In this document: one piece after another, positions 17,949 to 29,538 of the stretch
Numbering within the stretch: the stretch's first letter is position 1
How the letters are laid out: the number at the start of each line of letters is the position of its first letter
Origin: Gammaproteobacteria bacterium UBA2679
Lineage (GTDB): Bacteria; Pseudomonadota; Gammaproteobacteria; Pseudomonadales; Oleiphilaceae
Direction of reading: 5' to 3'
Assembly: GCA_002354735.1 (NCBI GenBank)
Contig: DEMD01000006.1
Coordinates: 1 to 64,000, forward strand
Length of the DNA stretch: 64,000 bases
The notes under the pieces: generated by a model
Seen by the model: the letters and a program-made list of their open reading frames with translations, nothing else
What the model was told of the DNA's origin: nothing
Database searches by the model: none
Program-made: the position numbers and the translations under genes

Positions 17949-18221
17949 ATGTCAGTACAGGCAGTTTACTACTCAGATAGGGATGGACTGGAAATGGCGT
18001 TGAAGCGACCTGATGAACTTCTCTTCAACACAAAGGCTGAAGCTGATGCCCGAGACAAGGTGCTCGAGCTGTCGGAGGAGATCCGGGAATACCTACTGAG
18101 GAAAGTCGAAGGCATGAGCGACGAACTTGCCGACAAATGTGCACTGGTCATCGCCGAAGACAAGGAGCTTTTTCAGAAAGCTTTCAAAAAGCCCCAGGTG
18201 CTGAGCGAAGCTGGCGAATAG
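17949..18221 (+). CDS. yebG: YebG-family SOS-inducible protein
   Basis: 90-residue cytosolic protein. The segment ELLFNTKAEADARDKVLEL corresponds to the conserved TSKKEADAYDKML block of E. coli YebG, and the overall length (about 96 in E. coli) agrees. YebG is DNA-damage induced and of unknown biochemical role. A perfect LexA box 32 bp upstream supports both the identification and SOS control. Start ATG follows an AAGG-containing stretch. Confidence 0.85.
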   Translation: MSVQAVYYSDRDGLEMALKRPDELLFNTKAEADARDKVLELSEEIREYLLRKVEGMSDELADKCALVIAEDKELFQKAFKKPQVLSEAGE

Positions 18222-18247
18222 CAGGATCACCTTCGCACAGTTCTAGT

Positions 18248-18631
18248 TCACGGTGCAGACATGGCTTCCTGTAGGTCATTCTTCAGCTCTGACGGCGTCA
18301 ACATCCAGACGGTAGCATCCGAGCCTGGAAACACGCCGACCTGCAGGCCATCACGTGTCAGCCCGTCGATCCACTTTTTAAAGAACTCCGGCAGCGATAT
18401 GCTCTTGGGTTCCAGGCCGGAGGCATCGTCGCCATAGGCAGCGGCGAATGTCCTGTCGGGCCACACTGGTAGATATTCTATGCCGTCATCTTCATCATAG
18501 ATTTTCAGAAACTGCTGATTGCCGTTGACCAGAATCCATATATCCCGGTTTTCCGCCACCGCGCTGAGAAAGTAATCATAACGGTCTTCACAGCCTGCTT
18601 CTAGAACGCTTGTCATCTCGTCGCTAGTCAT
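18248..18631 (-). CDS. DUF2750-domain protein
   Basis: 127-residue cytosolic protein with features of DUF2750: DRYDYFLSAVAENRDIWIL at the start, EYLPVWPDRTFA in the middle and GLQVGVFPG near the end. Function unknown. The open frame runs upstream to 18718, but ATG at 18631 is preceded by AGGAGA and matches the family length. It is divergent from the histidine kinase gene. Confidence 0.75.
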   Translation of the reverse strand: MTSDEMTSVLEAGCEDRYDYFLSAVAENRDIWILVNGNQQFLKIYDEDDGIEYLPVWPDRTFAAAYGDDASGLEPKSISLPEFFKKWIDGLTRDGLQVGVFPGSDATVWMLTPSELKNDLQEAMSAP

Positions 18632-18815
18632 AGTCGTTCTGATCTCCTGCGCATTGTTTTGGCTCTCATCAGGTTTACATACGAAGTCAAGGATAGCCAT
18701 CGCTTTTGGCTTGTTCACCCGGGTTCGAAAGCGCCGAATACTGATTGTCTACGTATCGTGCTCATCGCTGATACGACTATCAGTGCCAGATACTTCCTGT
18801 TGTCGGAAAAAGGTA

Positions 18816-20840
18816 GTGAATATTTTGCAGCTAGGTACAGGGGACATTGCAGAGCTCGTCAGCAGAACTGATTGGGAGGCGCTACCCTTGGGTGCCCCCG
18901 AGGCCTGGCCGCACGCCCTCAGAACAATCTTCAACCTGATGCTGAACTCGAAGTTTCCAATGTTCGTGGCCTGGGGACCGCAGCTGGCCTTTCTCTATAA
19001 CGATGCGTATTCGGAAATACTCGGCCAGAAGCATCCGAAGGCCCTTGGGCGTCCTTTTGCCGATATCTGGTCCGAAATCTGGGATGACATTCTACCTATC
19101 ATCAACAAGGCTCTGGCAGGCGAAGCTTCATTCTTCGAAAACCTGCCGCTGACGATGCTACGCAAGGGCTTCACCGAACAGACCTGGTTCACCTTCTCCT
19201 ACTCTCCCGTTTTTGATGAGTCTGGGGCTATTTGCGGCGTCTACTGTACTTGTACTGAAACCACCAGACAGGTGCTTGCGGAGCGGGAGCGTCGAGACGA
19301 GATCGACCGGCTGCGTGACTTCTTTCAGCAGGCGCCAGGCATCATGGCGATTTTACGGCACCCGAGCCACACATTCGAACTGGCCAACCAGGCGTACTAT
19401 CAACTGGTCGGCAATCGTGAGCTGGTTGGGAGAACAGTACGTGAGGCCTTGCCCGAGGTTGAGGGTCAGGGTCTCTTCGAGCTGCTGGACCAGGTCTATC
19501 GCAGCGGAACACCCTATGTCGGCCGAGCAGTGCCGATAAAACTGCGCCGTAGCGAAGATGGCGATCTCGAACAGCGATTTGCCGATTTCGTCTACCAGCC
19601 AATTCGCGACAGCGCGGGTCAGGTCAGCGGTATCTTCGTCGAGGGCAGCGATGTCACCGAAGCCGTCTTGGTCAACCGCGCCTTGCAGGAGAGCGAAGAG
19701 CGGCTTCGTCAGTTGGCCAACACCATCCCCCAGCTGGCCTGGATGGCGCGGCCCGATGGCTACATACACTGGTTCAACGATCGGTTCTTTGACTACACGG
19801 GTAAGACACTGGAAGAGGTCGAAGGCTGGGGCTGGCATGTAGTGCACCCCCCTGAGACCGCACAGGCGGGCATCGAGCGCTACAAGACGCTTATAGCCAC
19901 CGGCGAGCCCTTTGAAATGAAAGGGGCTCTGCGATCGGCATCCGGGGAGTTCCGGACTTTTTTCACCAAGACAGCTCCGCTTCTTGATGCTGCCGGCAAT
20001 ACGGTTCAGTGGTTCGGCACCAGCACTGATATTCACGAGTTTGAGCAGGCCCAGGAGGAGCTTCGCGCGACTAGTCGGCGCAAGGATGAGTTCCTCGCCA
20101 TGCTGGCGCATGAGTTGCGCAACCCACTGGCCCCCATCAGCACTGCCGCCGAATTGCTCAAGCTGCCTGGACTGAAAGATGGCCAGATTAAGGCAACCAG
20201 TGCGATCATTACCAGGCAGGTCAGTCATATGAAGCAACTGGTCGACGACCTCCTGGATGTTTCAAGGGTTACTCGAGGGTTGGTGAATCTACAGCGGAAG
20301 CCGGTAAGCCTGACGGACGTCATTCGCGATGCCGTCGAACAGATCAACCCACTCATTGTGGGAAAGCGGCAGTCGCTATCGGTGCGTTATTCAGACGCTA
20401 CGGCTCAGGTGCTCGGCGACCACACCCGCCTCGTGCAGGTTTTCTCGAATATCCTGAGCAACGCCAGCCGCTATACGGCAGAACAGGGCGAAATTTTGAT
20501 TCAGGTGCAGATCGATGGCGGAGGTGAACATGTCCAGGTGCGAATCATTGATAGTGGGATCGGGCTGGAACCACAGCTTCTGCCGCATATCTTCGAGCTT
20601 TTCACGCAGGCTGAACGCTCTCCTGATCGATCTCAGGGCGGTCTTGGCCTAGGGCTGGCGCTGGTGAAAAGCCTGGTCGAACTGCACAATGGCAAGGTCG
20701 CAGCCAGAAATAATGACTCCGGCCAGGGCAGCGAATTCGCGGTCACTCTACCCGTACTCGGAGCAGCCCCAGATACCTCTGGCTTGGCGAACGCTGCAGC
20801 TTCCACGACTGATGAACCCAGTTCTCACCGACAGCGTTGA
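18816..20840 (+). CDS. PAS-domain sensor histidine kinase
   Basis: About 674-residue cytosolic histidine kinase. Three PAS-type domains occupy roughly residues 15-165, 180-310 and 315-430. A HisKA domain follows (H-box FLAMLAHELRNPLAP) and a HATPase (N-box NILSNASRYT, DSGIGLEP, GGLGLGLALVKSL). There is no receiver domain, transmembrane helix or adjacent response regulator, so it is an orphan soluble sensor. GTG at 18816 is chosen because GGAAAAAGG precedes it and the first PAS begins soon after; the frame is open from 18654. It lies upstream of katG on the same strand, 110 bp away. Confidence 0.83.
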   Translation: MNILQLGTGDIAELVSRTDWEALPLGAPEAWPHALRTIFNLMLNSKFPMFVAWGPQLAFLYNDAYSEILGQKHPKALGRPFADIWSEIWDDILPIINKALAGEASFFENLPLTMLRKGFTEQTWFTFSYSPVFDESGAICGVYCTCTETTRQVLAERERRDEIDRLRDFFQQAPGIMAILRHPSHTFELANQAYYQLVGNRELVGRTVREALPEVEGQGLFELLDQVYRSGTPYVGRAVPIKLRRSEDGDLEQRFADFVYQPIRDSAGQVSGIFVEGSDVTEAVLVNRALQESEERLRQLANTIPQLAWMARPDGYIHWFNDRFFDYTGKTLEEVEGWGWHVVHPPETAQAGIERYKTLIATGEPFEMKGALRSASGEFRTFFTKTAPLLDAAGNTVQWFGTSTDIHEFEQAQEELRATSRRKDEFLAMLAHELRNPLAPISTAAELLKLPGLKDGQIKATSAIITRQVSHMKQLVDDLLDVSRVTRGLVNLQRKPVSLTDVIRDAVEQINPLIVGKRQSLSVRYSDATAQVLGDHTRLVQVFSNILSNASRYTAEQGEILIQVQIDGGGEHVQVRIIDSGIGLEPQLLPHIFELFTQAERSPDRSQGGLGLGLALVKSLVELHNGKVAARNNDSGQGSEFAVTLPVLGAAPDTSGLANAAASTTDEPSSHRQR

Positions 20841-20902
20841 GGGATCACCCACTATCGATGCCATAGAAAACTTTTACCGGCACAGCCTTCAGATTTTGCT
20901 AA

Positions 20903-23134
<2,232 letters not shown>

Positions 23135-23167
23135 AAGCGGCAAATTCAGCGCGCACTAGTGCCTGAC

Positions 23168-23204
23168 GCTACCGACTCCTGCTGCAACGGCAGGGGCCGG
23201 TAGC
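23168..23204 (+). terminator. stem-loop downstream of katG
   Basis: GCTACCG and CGGTAGC form an outer stem around an inner CCTGC/GCAGG stem, 34 bp past the katG stop. There is no T-tract, so it may be a transcript-stabilising hairpin or a weak terminator. Confidence 0.4.
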
Positions 23205-23389
23205 CTTCAGAGTCTGCCACCGCAAGCCATCAGCTAGCACCCCACCTGCTTCACCAAGACGAATCCACTGAAATTTCCCTCGGGCCTCTGATCAATCGAG
23301 AGTAGGTCGAATGCCGTCCTGCGGCGTACTGTTTTCCGAGACAATCAGATCGGAATCCACCTATCAGCTGACAACAAGGGGAGTCGCTA

Positions 23390-25474
23390 TTGGACTGCAT
23401 ATCAAACACTTCCAGGCCTAAATCCTGGCTCAGCGCCTGTCTGCTGGCCGGCGTCATGCCGCCCCCGTCAACCGTACTGGCCGACCAGGACACCAGTGAG
23501 GCTGGCGAGACAACTATCGTGGTGACCACGCCCCGCATGCAGCGCACGCTGTACGACACACCGGCAGCCACCTCGCTGGTTGCTCGCGAGCAGATTCAGC
23601 AAGGCCGGCCCGGACTCAAACTGGAGGAGGCACTGGATGGTGTCCCGGGTCTCGCACTGCAGAACCAGGAAAACTATGCGCAGGGGGAGCGAATTTCCAT
23701 TCGCGGTTTCGGTGCGCGTGCACCATTCGGCGTGCGTGGTATCACCATTCTGGTCGACGGGATCCCCTATACCCTGCCCGACGGGCAGGCCCAACTCGAC
23801 GCTATTGATCTTGACGCTGCGGAACGCATCGAAGTCATCCGCGGGCCCGCATCAGTGCTCTACGGCAACGCCGCTGGCGGGGTGATCAGTGTGCAGACCG
23901 CTGACGGCCGGTTAAGCGGCGAGCAGAGCAGCGCCAAACTCACAGGGGGCAGCGATGGCCTTGGCAAGCTAGCCCTCAGCAATAGTGGCAGCAGTGATAC
24001 CTGGTCGCACCATATCGGCGTATCAGCGCTACATAGCGATGGTTATCGCGATCATAGCGAAGTGGATAAATACCTGCTAAACGGCAAGTTCAGACGTTCA
24101 CTTGCTAACGACAGGGCCCTTACGACAATCGTGAACCTGTTGGACAACCCGCAGGCCGAAGACCCGGGCGCGCTGACGAAAGATCAGGTCAGCGAGGACC
24201 GCCAGCAGGCCGGTCGTTTCACCGAAGAATTCGATACCGGGCAGCGCGTAGATCAGCAGGTATTGGGACTGCAGTTCGAAGATCTGTCTGTCGGATCAGG
24301 CCAGCTCTTTCTGAAGACCTTTTATTTACAGCGGAATTTTGAACAACAGCTCCCCTACCCTGGTGATAGCCTCATTGCCTACGATCGCGACTACTACGGC
24401 GCGAGTATCGATTTTCACTCTGAGCATACTATCGCTGGGCTACCGCTGCGTTACACAGCCGGTGTGGAAGGCCGCCGGCAGGCTGATGATCGTCAGCGGC
24501 GCGAGGTCAGCTTCGAAGGCAACGTCGGCACACTGAGCGAGCGGGAGCGCCAGACCGCCACATCCCTCGGCGTTTTCGGACAGGCTGATGTGGATCTGAG
24601 CGAGTCAGTAACCCTCTCCAGCGGACTGCGCTTCGATCGGGTTCGCCTGAGTATCGACGATGACTTCATCTCGGATGGCGATCAGAGCGGCAAGCAGGTC
24701 TACAGAGAGTGGAGTGGCTCTACTGGACTCAGCTATCGCTACCAACCACTGCACCAGGTTTACGCCAATATCAGCAGCGCGTTCGAAACACCGACATTCT
24801 CGGAATTCGCGAATCCTGCCGTTGGTGGCGGCTTCAACCCGGATGTAGACGTGCAGGATGCGCTCAATCACGAGATTGGTGTACGAGGTAGAGCCGGCTA
24901 CGATTTCGATTATGATTTCACGCTCTTCTGGGTGGATGTACATGACGAACTCATTCCCTTCGAGCTCGAGGATCAGAATGGTCGTACCTTCTACCGCAAT
25001 GCCGGCGATACTCTTAGAAAAGGATTCGAGGCTGCAGTCACTTGGCGCGTCACGCCTGCATGGCGCCTCAGTTCCGCACTGACGCTGGCAAGCTATACCT
25101 TCAAAGACTACAAGCGGGATAACGGGGTATTTGATGGCAATCGGCTGCCTGGCTTACCAGAGCAACTCTGGAACACCGAGCTTATGTGGAGCGGGGCAAA
25201 TGAGCGCTATTTGGCAATCGAGACTCGATACGTCGGCAATATCGTGGCGGACGATGCCAATGATGTTGAGGTAGAAGACTATTGGCTGGTAGACCTGCGA
25301 GCGGGTGACGAGTGGCGACTGGGCCCCTCTACACGGCTAGATGCTTTCGCGGGAATCCGGAATGTTCTTGATGAGGACTATTTCGCGAATGTCCGCATAA
25401 ATGCCAGTAATGGCAGATACTTCGAGCCTGCCACGGCGAGAGCGTTCTATGCTGGAGTGGAATTGACTTTCTGA
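23390..25474 (+). CDS. TonB-dependent outer-membrane receptor
   Basis: 694-residue outer-membrane receptor. An N-terminal export signal (ending near VLADQ) is followed by a TonB-box-like ETTIVVTTPR, a plug domain (about 45-165, with SIRGFGARAPFGVRG and IEVIRGPASVLYGNAAGGVI), and a 22-strand beta barrel ending in YAGVELTF with a terminal Phe. Ligand unknown; siderophore or metal-complex uptake is typical, and no Fur box was recognised upstream. Start is TTG, with a strong AAGGGGAG 7 nt upstream. It is monocistronic, ending at a strong inverted repeat at 25481. Confidence 0.92.
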   Translation: MDCISNTSRPKSWLSACLLAGVMPPPSTVLADQDTSEAGETTIVVTTPRMQRTLYDTPAATSLVAREQIQQGRPGLKLEEALDGVPGLALQNQENYAQGERISIRGFGARAPFGVRGITILVDGIPYTLPDGQAQLDAIDLDAAERIEVIRGPASVLYGNAAGGVISVQTADGRLSGEQSSAKLTGGSDGLGKLALSNSGSSDTWSHHIGVSALHSDGYRDHSEVDKYLLNGKFRRSLANDRALTTIVNLLDNPQAEDPGALTKDQVSEDRQQAGRFTEEFDTGQRVDQQVLGLQFEDLSVGSGQLFLKTFYLQRNFEQQLPYPGDSLIAYDRDYYGASIDFHSEHTIAGLPLRYTAGVEGRRQADDRQRREVSFEGNVGTLSERERQTATSLGVFGQADVDLSESVTLSSGLRFDRVRLSIDDDFISDGDQSGKQVYREWSGSTGLSYRYQPLHQVYANISSAFETPTFSEFANPAVGGGFNPDVDVQDALNHEIGVRGRAGYDFDYDFTLFWVDVHDELIPFELEDQNGRTFYRNAGDTLRKGFEAAVTWRVTPAWRLSSALTLASYTFKDYKRDNGVFDGNRLPGLPEQLWNTELMWSGANERYLAIETRYVGNIVADDANDVEVEDYWLVDLRAGDEWRLGPSTRLDAFAGIRNVLDEDYFANVRINASNGRYFEPATARAFYAGVELTF

Positions 25475-25480
25475 AGAGCC

Positions 25481-25500
25481 TGGAGGGGCAAGCCCCTCCA
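25481..25500. terminator. bidirectional stem-loop between convergent genes
   Basis: TGGAGGGG and CCCCTCCA form an 8-bp stem with a 4-nt loop, in the 37-bp gap between the converging TonB-receptor and SYLF genes. No T-tract is present, so Rho-independent action is uncertain. Confidence 0.55.
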
Positions 25501-25511
25501 GAAAGGACCCG

Positions 25512-26210
25512 TTATCGGGTGCCCAGCAGAATTATAACTGGGTTTTCTTCCCTTGTTTTCACCTTGCCTTCGGCCACAGTTGATGGCTGAACGTCCTTGC
25601 CGTAGAAAGCCATGTTTTCTTCTTCATCCCAGAAGATATCCTCGACCGTCACTGCCGCATCGACAAAAGCGCCTTCAGTATCGGACCACAGTACGATATC
25701 GCCCTTGCCCCATGAAGCCTGTCCACGCGCGGAAAAGTCTACGATGGTCAGCCCTGCGTCGGCATTCAACGAAAAGTTATGCTCGTCCATGAACTTTTCA
25801 ACGGCTTTATCGGTTCTTAATACCATGGCGATCTGGCCAGCCTCTATACCGATTTCAAGCCCGGCATTGATAGCGCCCATGTTATAGAACATTGGGCCAC
25901 TCCATTCACCATTCTGGTTGGTAAGAAGCACGCCCTCACCACCAGCCGCACCGACCCCGAGTGCTGCGCGAGCGTAGTTAGGCACCAGGAACACGCCTTT
26001 GGCATCCTGGAGAAGCTTTTCTGCATCAGGCTCTTTTTTCATGTTCTCAAGAACATTGGCAGCTTCCTGCAGCGTGTCCTTGGACTCCGCTCGGGTCTCA
26101 GCAGGATTTTCAACCTTGGTCGTTTCTGCCGCATACACCGCAGCTGGTGTGAAACCAACTGACGCGATTGCAATCATACTGGCGGCTATCGAATTGAGTT
26201 TCATGTTCAT
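25512..26210 (-). CDS. SYLF (Ysc84)-domain exported protein
   Basis: 232-residue protein with a signal peptide (MKLNSIAASMIAIASVGF, cleaving after YAAE). The SYLF domain covers the C-terminal 150 residues: AKGVFLVPNYARAALGVGAAGGEGVLL, GLEIGIEAGQIAMVL and the late EENPVIILLG. SYLF domains bind phosphoinositides in eukaryotes; bacterial members are periplasmic and uncharacterised, often stress-induced. ATG is preceded by AAGGAGAG. Single gene. Confidence 0.85.
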   Translation of the reverse strand: MNMKLNSIAASMIAIASVGFTPAAVYAAETTKVENPAETRAESKDTLQEAANVLENMKKEPDAEKLLQDAKGVFLVPNYARAALGVGAAGGEGVLLTNQNGEWSGPMFYNMGAINAGLEIGIEAGQIAMVLRTDKAVEKFMDEHNFSLNADAGLTIVDFSARGQASWGKGDIVLWSDTEGAFVDAAVTVEDIFWDEEENMAFYGKDVQPSTVAEGKVKTREENPVIILLGTR

Positions 26211-26504
26211 AATACTCTCCTTTCTACCATGAATAACGCGGTAGTCGGCGGCTCCATCTGCTCGCCTTTGTTGCTACCGCTAACACTATCCTTAAAGTTA
26301 CCGAACAGGAGAAAAGCAAAGAGTGTGCCGGGCATTATGCGTCGATCATCGGATTCGGCGCGAGCCCGCAGCCATAGGGAGTCTTACAAGGAAACGCGTG
26401 ACATCGAAGATGAGAACCGGCCACCCGCCATCGGTTAATACTACAAGATGATGTGCAATATTTTCAGTCAGTAGGCAAGCGCCGGGCACTCGAAGCGCAA
26501 TAAG
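26211..26504. other. non-coding gap with no recognised element
   Basis: With the terminator at 26505 this is a 340-bp gene-free stretch, upstream of the SYLF gene and downstream of the protease gene. No ORF with family resemblance, no clear promoter and no long inverted repeat was recognised; it must include the SYLF promoter. Confidence 0.4.
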
Positions 26505-26530
26505 AAAACCCCCGACCGGCTGGCCGAGGG
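26505..26530 (-). terminator. Rho-independent terminator of the serine protease gene
   Basis: On the minus strand CCCTCGGCC pairs with GGTCGGGGG (9 bp, two G-T wobbles, 4-nt loop) and is followed directly by TTTTCTTATT. It is 20 bp past the protease stop. Confidence 0.8.
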
Positions 26531-26550
26531 TGGGTTGGGCGGGGGACGCC

Positions 26551-28035
26551 CTAGTTGGCTGCAGCCTCCAGAGACAGGCCGCTGTAGTTGCGGTAGCCAC
26601 GAATGCCGATGTGCCAGGTGCCAGCAGGAGGATTGCTGAACCGACACTGCTCTTCATTGGCATTCTGATTGGACCGGCAGTGATAAGAACTGCTGGTTGG
26701 TCTAGCGCCGTAGCGAACGTAGAGGTCGGCGTCGCCTGAACCTTCACCAGTTACGACCTCGAGCGCACTGCTACCCTGTGCGACATCGATGGTGTAGTAG
26801 CGCCAGTAGCCTGCGCTGCCTGACAGGTTCTGCTGGGACAGCGTAGCGCCGCCGTTGTCGCCACCAGTGTCTCCACCAGTACCACCAGAGGTATAGGTCG
26901 CGACCAACTGTGCACCACTGAAGTTGCTGTAGCCACGCACGCTCACGTAGTACACCCCGGCCTTGGTCTCACCAAGCTCGGCTTCGCTGCAACTCTCATT
27001 ATTGCCGTCCTGGTAGGGTCTGCAATCATAGGTGCTGGTTGTTGGCTGACTGCCGAAGCGAACGTATAGGTCTGCATCGCCGCTACCGCCGGAAAGTTTG
27101 ATGGCGAGATTATCGGCACCAGCCGGCACATTGACCTTAAAGATCTTCTCCTGATTACGGCTTCCGGAAACCGTTTGCGGTTCGCCATTCTTCAGAACAT
27201 TGTCAGCCGGCGGCGGTGGCGGTGGCGTGCTGCCGGTGTACTGGGCGATCCAGTCTGTATACTGCGATACCCGGGTGTAGACGCCAGGATAATTAGGTCT
27301 CGCACAGCCATTGCCAAATGACACCACACCCACCTGATAAAATTGACCCTGGCTCTGGAATACCAGCGGACCACCGCTGTCGCCCTGGCATGAGTCCCGC
27401 CCTCCTGAGGTATAGCCCGCGCACAGCATGTTCGAGGTGATGTTGCCATAAGCCGAGTTGCAACTGCTGTTGCTGACAACCGGTACATCTACCTTCAGGA
27501 GATCAGCCGAGCCTGGGCCGCCTTCACGGGTAGCACCCCAGCCAGTAACGGTGACCAGATCGCCCTCACCAGCCCCCTGTGATGTCTCACTGGCGTTGGC
27601 CAGCCTGACCTTCGCTGCCGAGACCGTCACGGGTGACTGCAGCCGCAGGAGCGCGATATCGTTGTTGCTTGTACGGTCGTTATAGCTTGGATGCACGATG
27701 ACCTGCGAAACAGCGATGCGTTCACCACCGCTTGCATTGAGGTCGTTGCGTCCAATCAGCACGCTCAGGCCGCTGGTCGAACCTGTAGGTACGCAGTGTG
27801 CGGCCGTGAGAATCCAGTTATTGGCGATGTAACTCCCACCACAGAAGTGGCTGCCGTTGCGCTGCAGCGAAACTGTGAAACGGTATGGGCCATCTTCTGC
27901 AGGCGTGCCGCCCACTATGTACATGATGACGTCATCAGTCCCCGGTGGCGCGACGGGTTGGTCGGCATATGCGGACGTAATGGTTCCTAGGCCAGCCAGT
28001 GTAAGACCGGCTAGAAGAGTCTTGGTCGTTTTCAA
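26551..28035 (-). CDS. secreted trypsin-like protease with two PPC domains
   Basis: 494-residue secreted serine protease. A signal peptide (cleaving after SAYA) and short propeptide lead to IVGG (about residue 40), where activation cleavage would occur. The triad is intact: His in TAAHC, Asp in NDIALL and Ser in GDSGGP. The Asp before SCQGDSGGP predicts trypsin-like cleavage after Lys/Arg. A PPPPPP linker and two pre-peptidase C-terminal (PPC) domains follow (about 285-385 and 400-494, each with GDADLYVR and a Cys pair). Start is TTG after AAGGGAAGGG. This resembles secreted proteases of marine gammaproteobacteria. Monocistronic with its own terminator. Confidence 0.92.
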   Translation of the reverse strand: MKTTKTLLAGLTLAGLGTITSAYADQPVAPPGTDDVIMYIVGGTPAEDGPYRFTVSLQRNGSHFCGGSYIANNWILTAAHCVPTGSTSGLSVLIGRNDLNASGGERIAVSQVIVHPSYNDRTSNNDIALLRLQSPVTVSAAKVRLANASETSQGAGEGDLVTVTGWGATREGGPGSADLLKVDVPVVSNSSCNSAYGNITSNMLCAGYTSGGRDSCQGDSGGPLVFQSQGQFYQVGVVSFGNGCARPNYPGVYTRVSQYTDWIAQYTGSTPPPPPPADNVLKNGEPQTVSGSRNQEKIFKVNVPAGADNLAIKLSGGSGDADLYVRFGSQPTTSTYDCRPYQDGNNESCSEAELGETKAGVYYVSVRGYSNFSGAQLVATYTSGGTGGDTGGDNGGATLSQQNLSGSAGYWRYYTIDVAQGSSALEVVTGEGSGDADLYVRYGARPTSSSYHCRSNQNANEEQCRFSNPPAGTWHIGIRGYRNYSGLSLEAAAN

Positions 28036-28285
28036 GAGTATTCCCTTCCCTTTTGGGGTTATGCGATGGACTGCATAGGCCCGGAAAGGCCTCTCATCAG
28101 CGGAGTCAGAGGTAAAGTTTTAATGCACTATTCAGCCAGTGCCAGCACGCCCTGTTGTGGGGCGTCGCCGGAAATGACAATACATTAATGTTCAGCAACA
28201 AGGGTTTATGCAAGCGTTTTAGAGCGGAGTGTGAAGGAATGTGAAACAGATCACCCCCAATCTGTTTAACCGCCAACACGGTGAA

Positions 28286-28828
28286 TCAGTGAAGACGAAT
28301 CGAGCGTTTGATCGCTGCCATGTCGTCGGTCGGACGCAATGCGGGATCCGAGGAGCCGGTGAACCCGAACATGAAAATCGCCTGGGGTGAATGGCAGATA
28401 TAGAGCTCAGACATGCACGGGTAACGCACATGGTCCTCATTCAGTACGCTCATCGAACTTTTCATATAGGCGCTTCTCACCCCTGCGAACAGCAGCGTAT
28501 CAAACCGTTCAAGAAGCTCGAAGTCAGGGAAGGCCATAGCGAGCTGGGGGATGGTCGCTTCGATGACGCTGCCGAGCGTACCGAATGCCGACATGATCGA
28601 TGTCGGCTTCACTGTGCACTGAACCGTAGGCACGGCCGCAATGGGATTCTCCTGCGGGAGGTACATCGACATCAGTGGTTCGCTCGCCTTACTGAGTGTG
28701 TGCGCAAGCCCCTCTGATGTTGAGGCGCCAGTCATCTTCAGCTTTTTCGCCCAAGCGCCAGGCAGGAGGACCCACCCGGGCGGGACATCGATACTGAAGT
28801 GCAGTGCTGCGTTCCTGAAGCTTTGCAT
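28286..28828 (-). CDS. hypothetical protein, possible PsbP/DcrB-like fold
   Basis: Unrecognised 180-residue protein. The opening NAALHFSIDVPPGWVLLPG is a beta segment with the pattern seen at the start of PsbP/DcrB-like proteins, but no signal peptide is visible and the match is weak. It begins 3 bp after the stop of the acetyltransferase gene and is probably in the same operon. Confidence 0.6.
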   Translation of the reverse strand: MQSFRNAALHFSIDVPPGWVLLPGAWAKKLKMTGASTSEGLAHTLSKASEPLMSMYLPQENPIAAVPTVQCTVKPTSIMSAFGTLGSVIEATIPQLAMAFPDFELLERFDTLLFAGVRSAYMKSSMSVLNEDHVRYPCMSELYICHSPQAIFMFGFTGSSDPALRPTDDMAAIKRSIRLH

Positions 28829-28831
28829 GAC

Positions 28832-29332
28832 CTAGCCGGCAGTCCCAGGCTCAAGCCATTTGTACATGACGAGTGCATCGACATAACCGCTTACCGGGTG
28901 CTTGAACGCCTTCGGCAGTCGACCAACCACGTCGAAACCCAGTCTTTGCCAGAGGCGCACTGCGCCCTCGTTTGTAGATGCCACGAAGTTGAATTGCATG
29001 GCCTTGAAACCCAGCTCGAGTGCAATGTGCTGCGAGTGATCGCACATTGTGGCGGCGATACCACGCCCTCGGGCGGCAGACGAAACCATATAACCGCAGT
29101 TGCACACATGATCACCCGGACCCTGCTGATTGGCCTTGATGTAGTAGGTGCCCAGGATCTGATCCTGATCTTCGAACACAAAGGTTTTCAGCGGGGTCGT
29201 CAGCCACAATTTCAGAGCTTCTGCCTGAGTGATATTGCGAGGGTAGGCGTAGGTTTCACCGGCGGCTGCGACCTCATGAAAGATCGGCCAGATCTCATCG
29301 AAGTCAGCTGCTGTGGCTTCTCTTATCGTCAT
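28832..29332 (-). CDS. GNAT-family N-acetyltransferase
   Basis: 166-residue cytosolic GNAT acetyltransferase: motif A is GYMVSSAARGRGIAATM (acetyl-CoA pyrophosphate loop RGRGIA), followed by the typical ASTNEGAVRLWQRLGFDVVG motif B. Substrate unknown. It is the first gene of a two-gene unit with the 28286 gene, divergent from the binding protein at 29539. Confidence 0.87.
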   Translation of the reverse strand: MTIREATAADFDEIWPIFHEVAAAGETYAYPRNITQAEALKLWLTTPLKTFVFEDQDQILGTYYIKANQQGPGDHVCNCGYMVSSAARGRGIAATMCDHSQHIALELGFKAMQFNFVASTNEGAVRLWQRLGFDVVGRLPKAFKHPVSGYVDALVMYKWLEPGTAG

Positions 29333-29538
29333 TCCTGCACCTCTTTTATGGCAACTTGCTCAGCGATTTTTCAAGCATTGACTGCTGTCTCAAATTCAGA
29401 CGATCGCAATAGTAGGTCAATACTCAGCATGCTAGGATACGCCCGCCTTTTCAGCAGCGATCTGCCCTGAACAGGCAAGCTTCCCTTTACTACTGGTCGC
29501 ATTGAGCGCGCCCTTCCGCACATGAAAGGAATCAAGCC

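Noticed and set aside
19353..20237. 294-codon open frame antisense to the histidine kinase
   Set aside because: Shadow of a conserved PAS/HisKA region with no recognisable domain.
20852..20866. OxyR-like CTAT-N7-ATAG upstream of katG
   Set aside because: Only the inner half of the four-part OxyR motif matches; the outer ATAG and CTAT are poor. Left as a remark in the katG entry.
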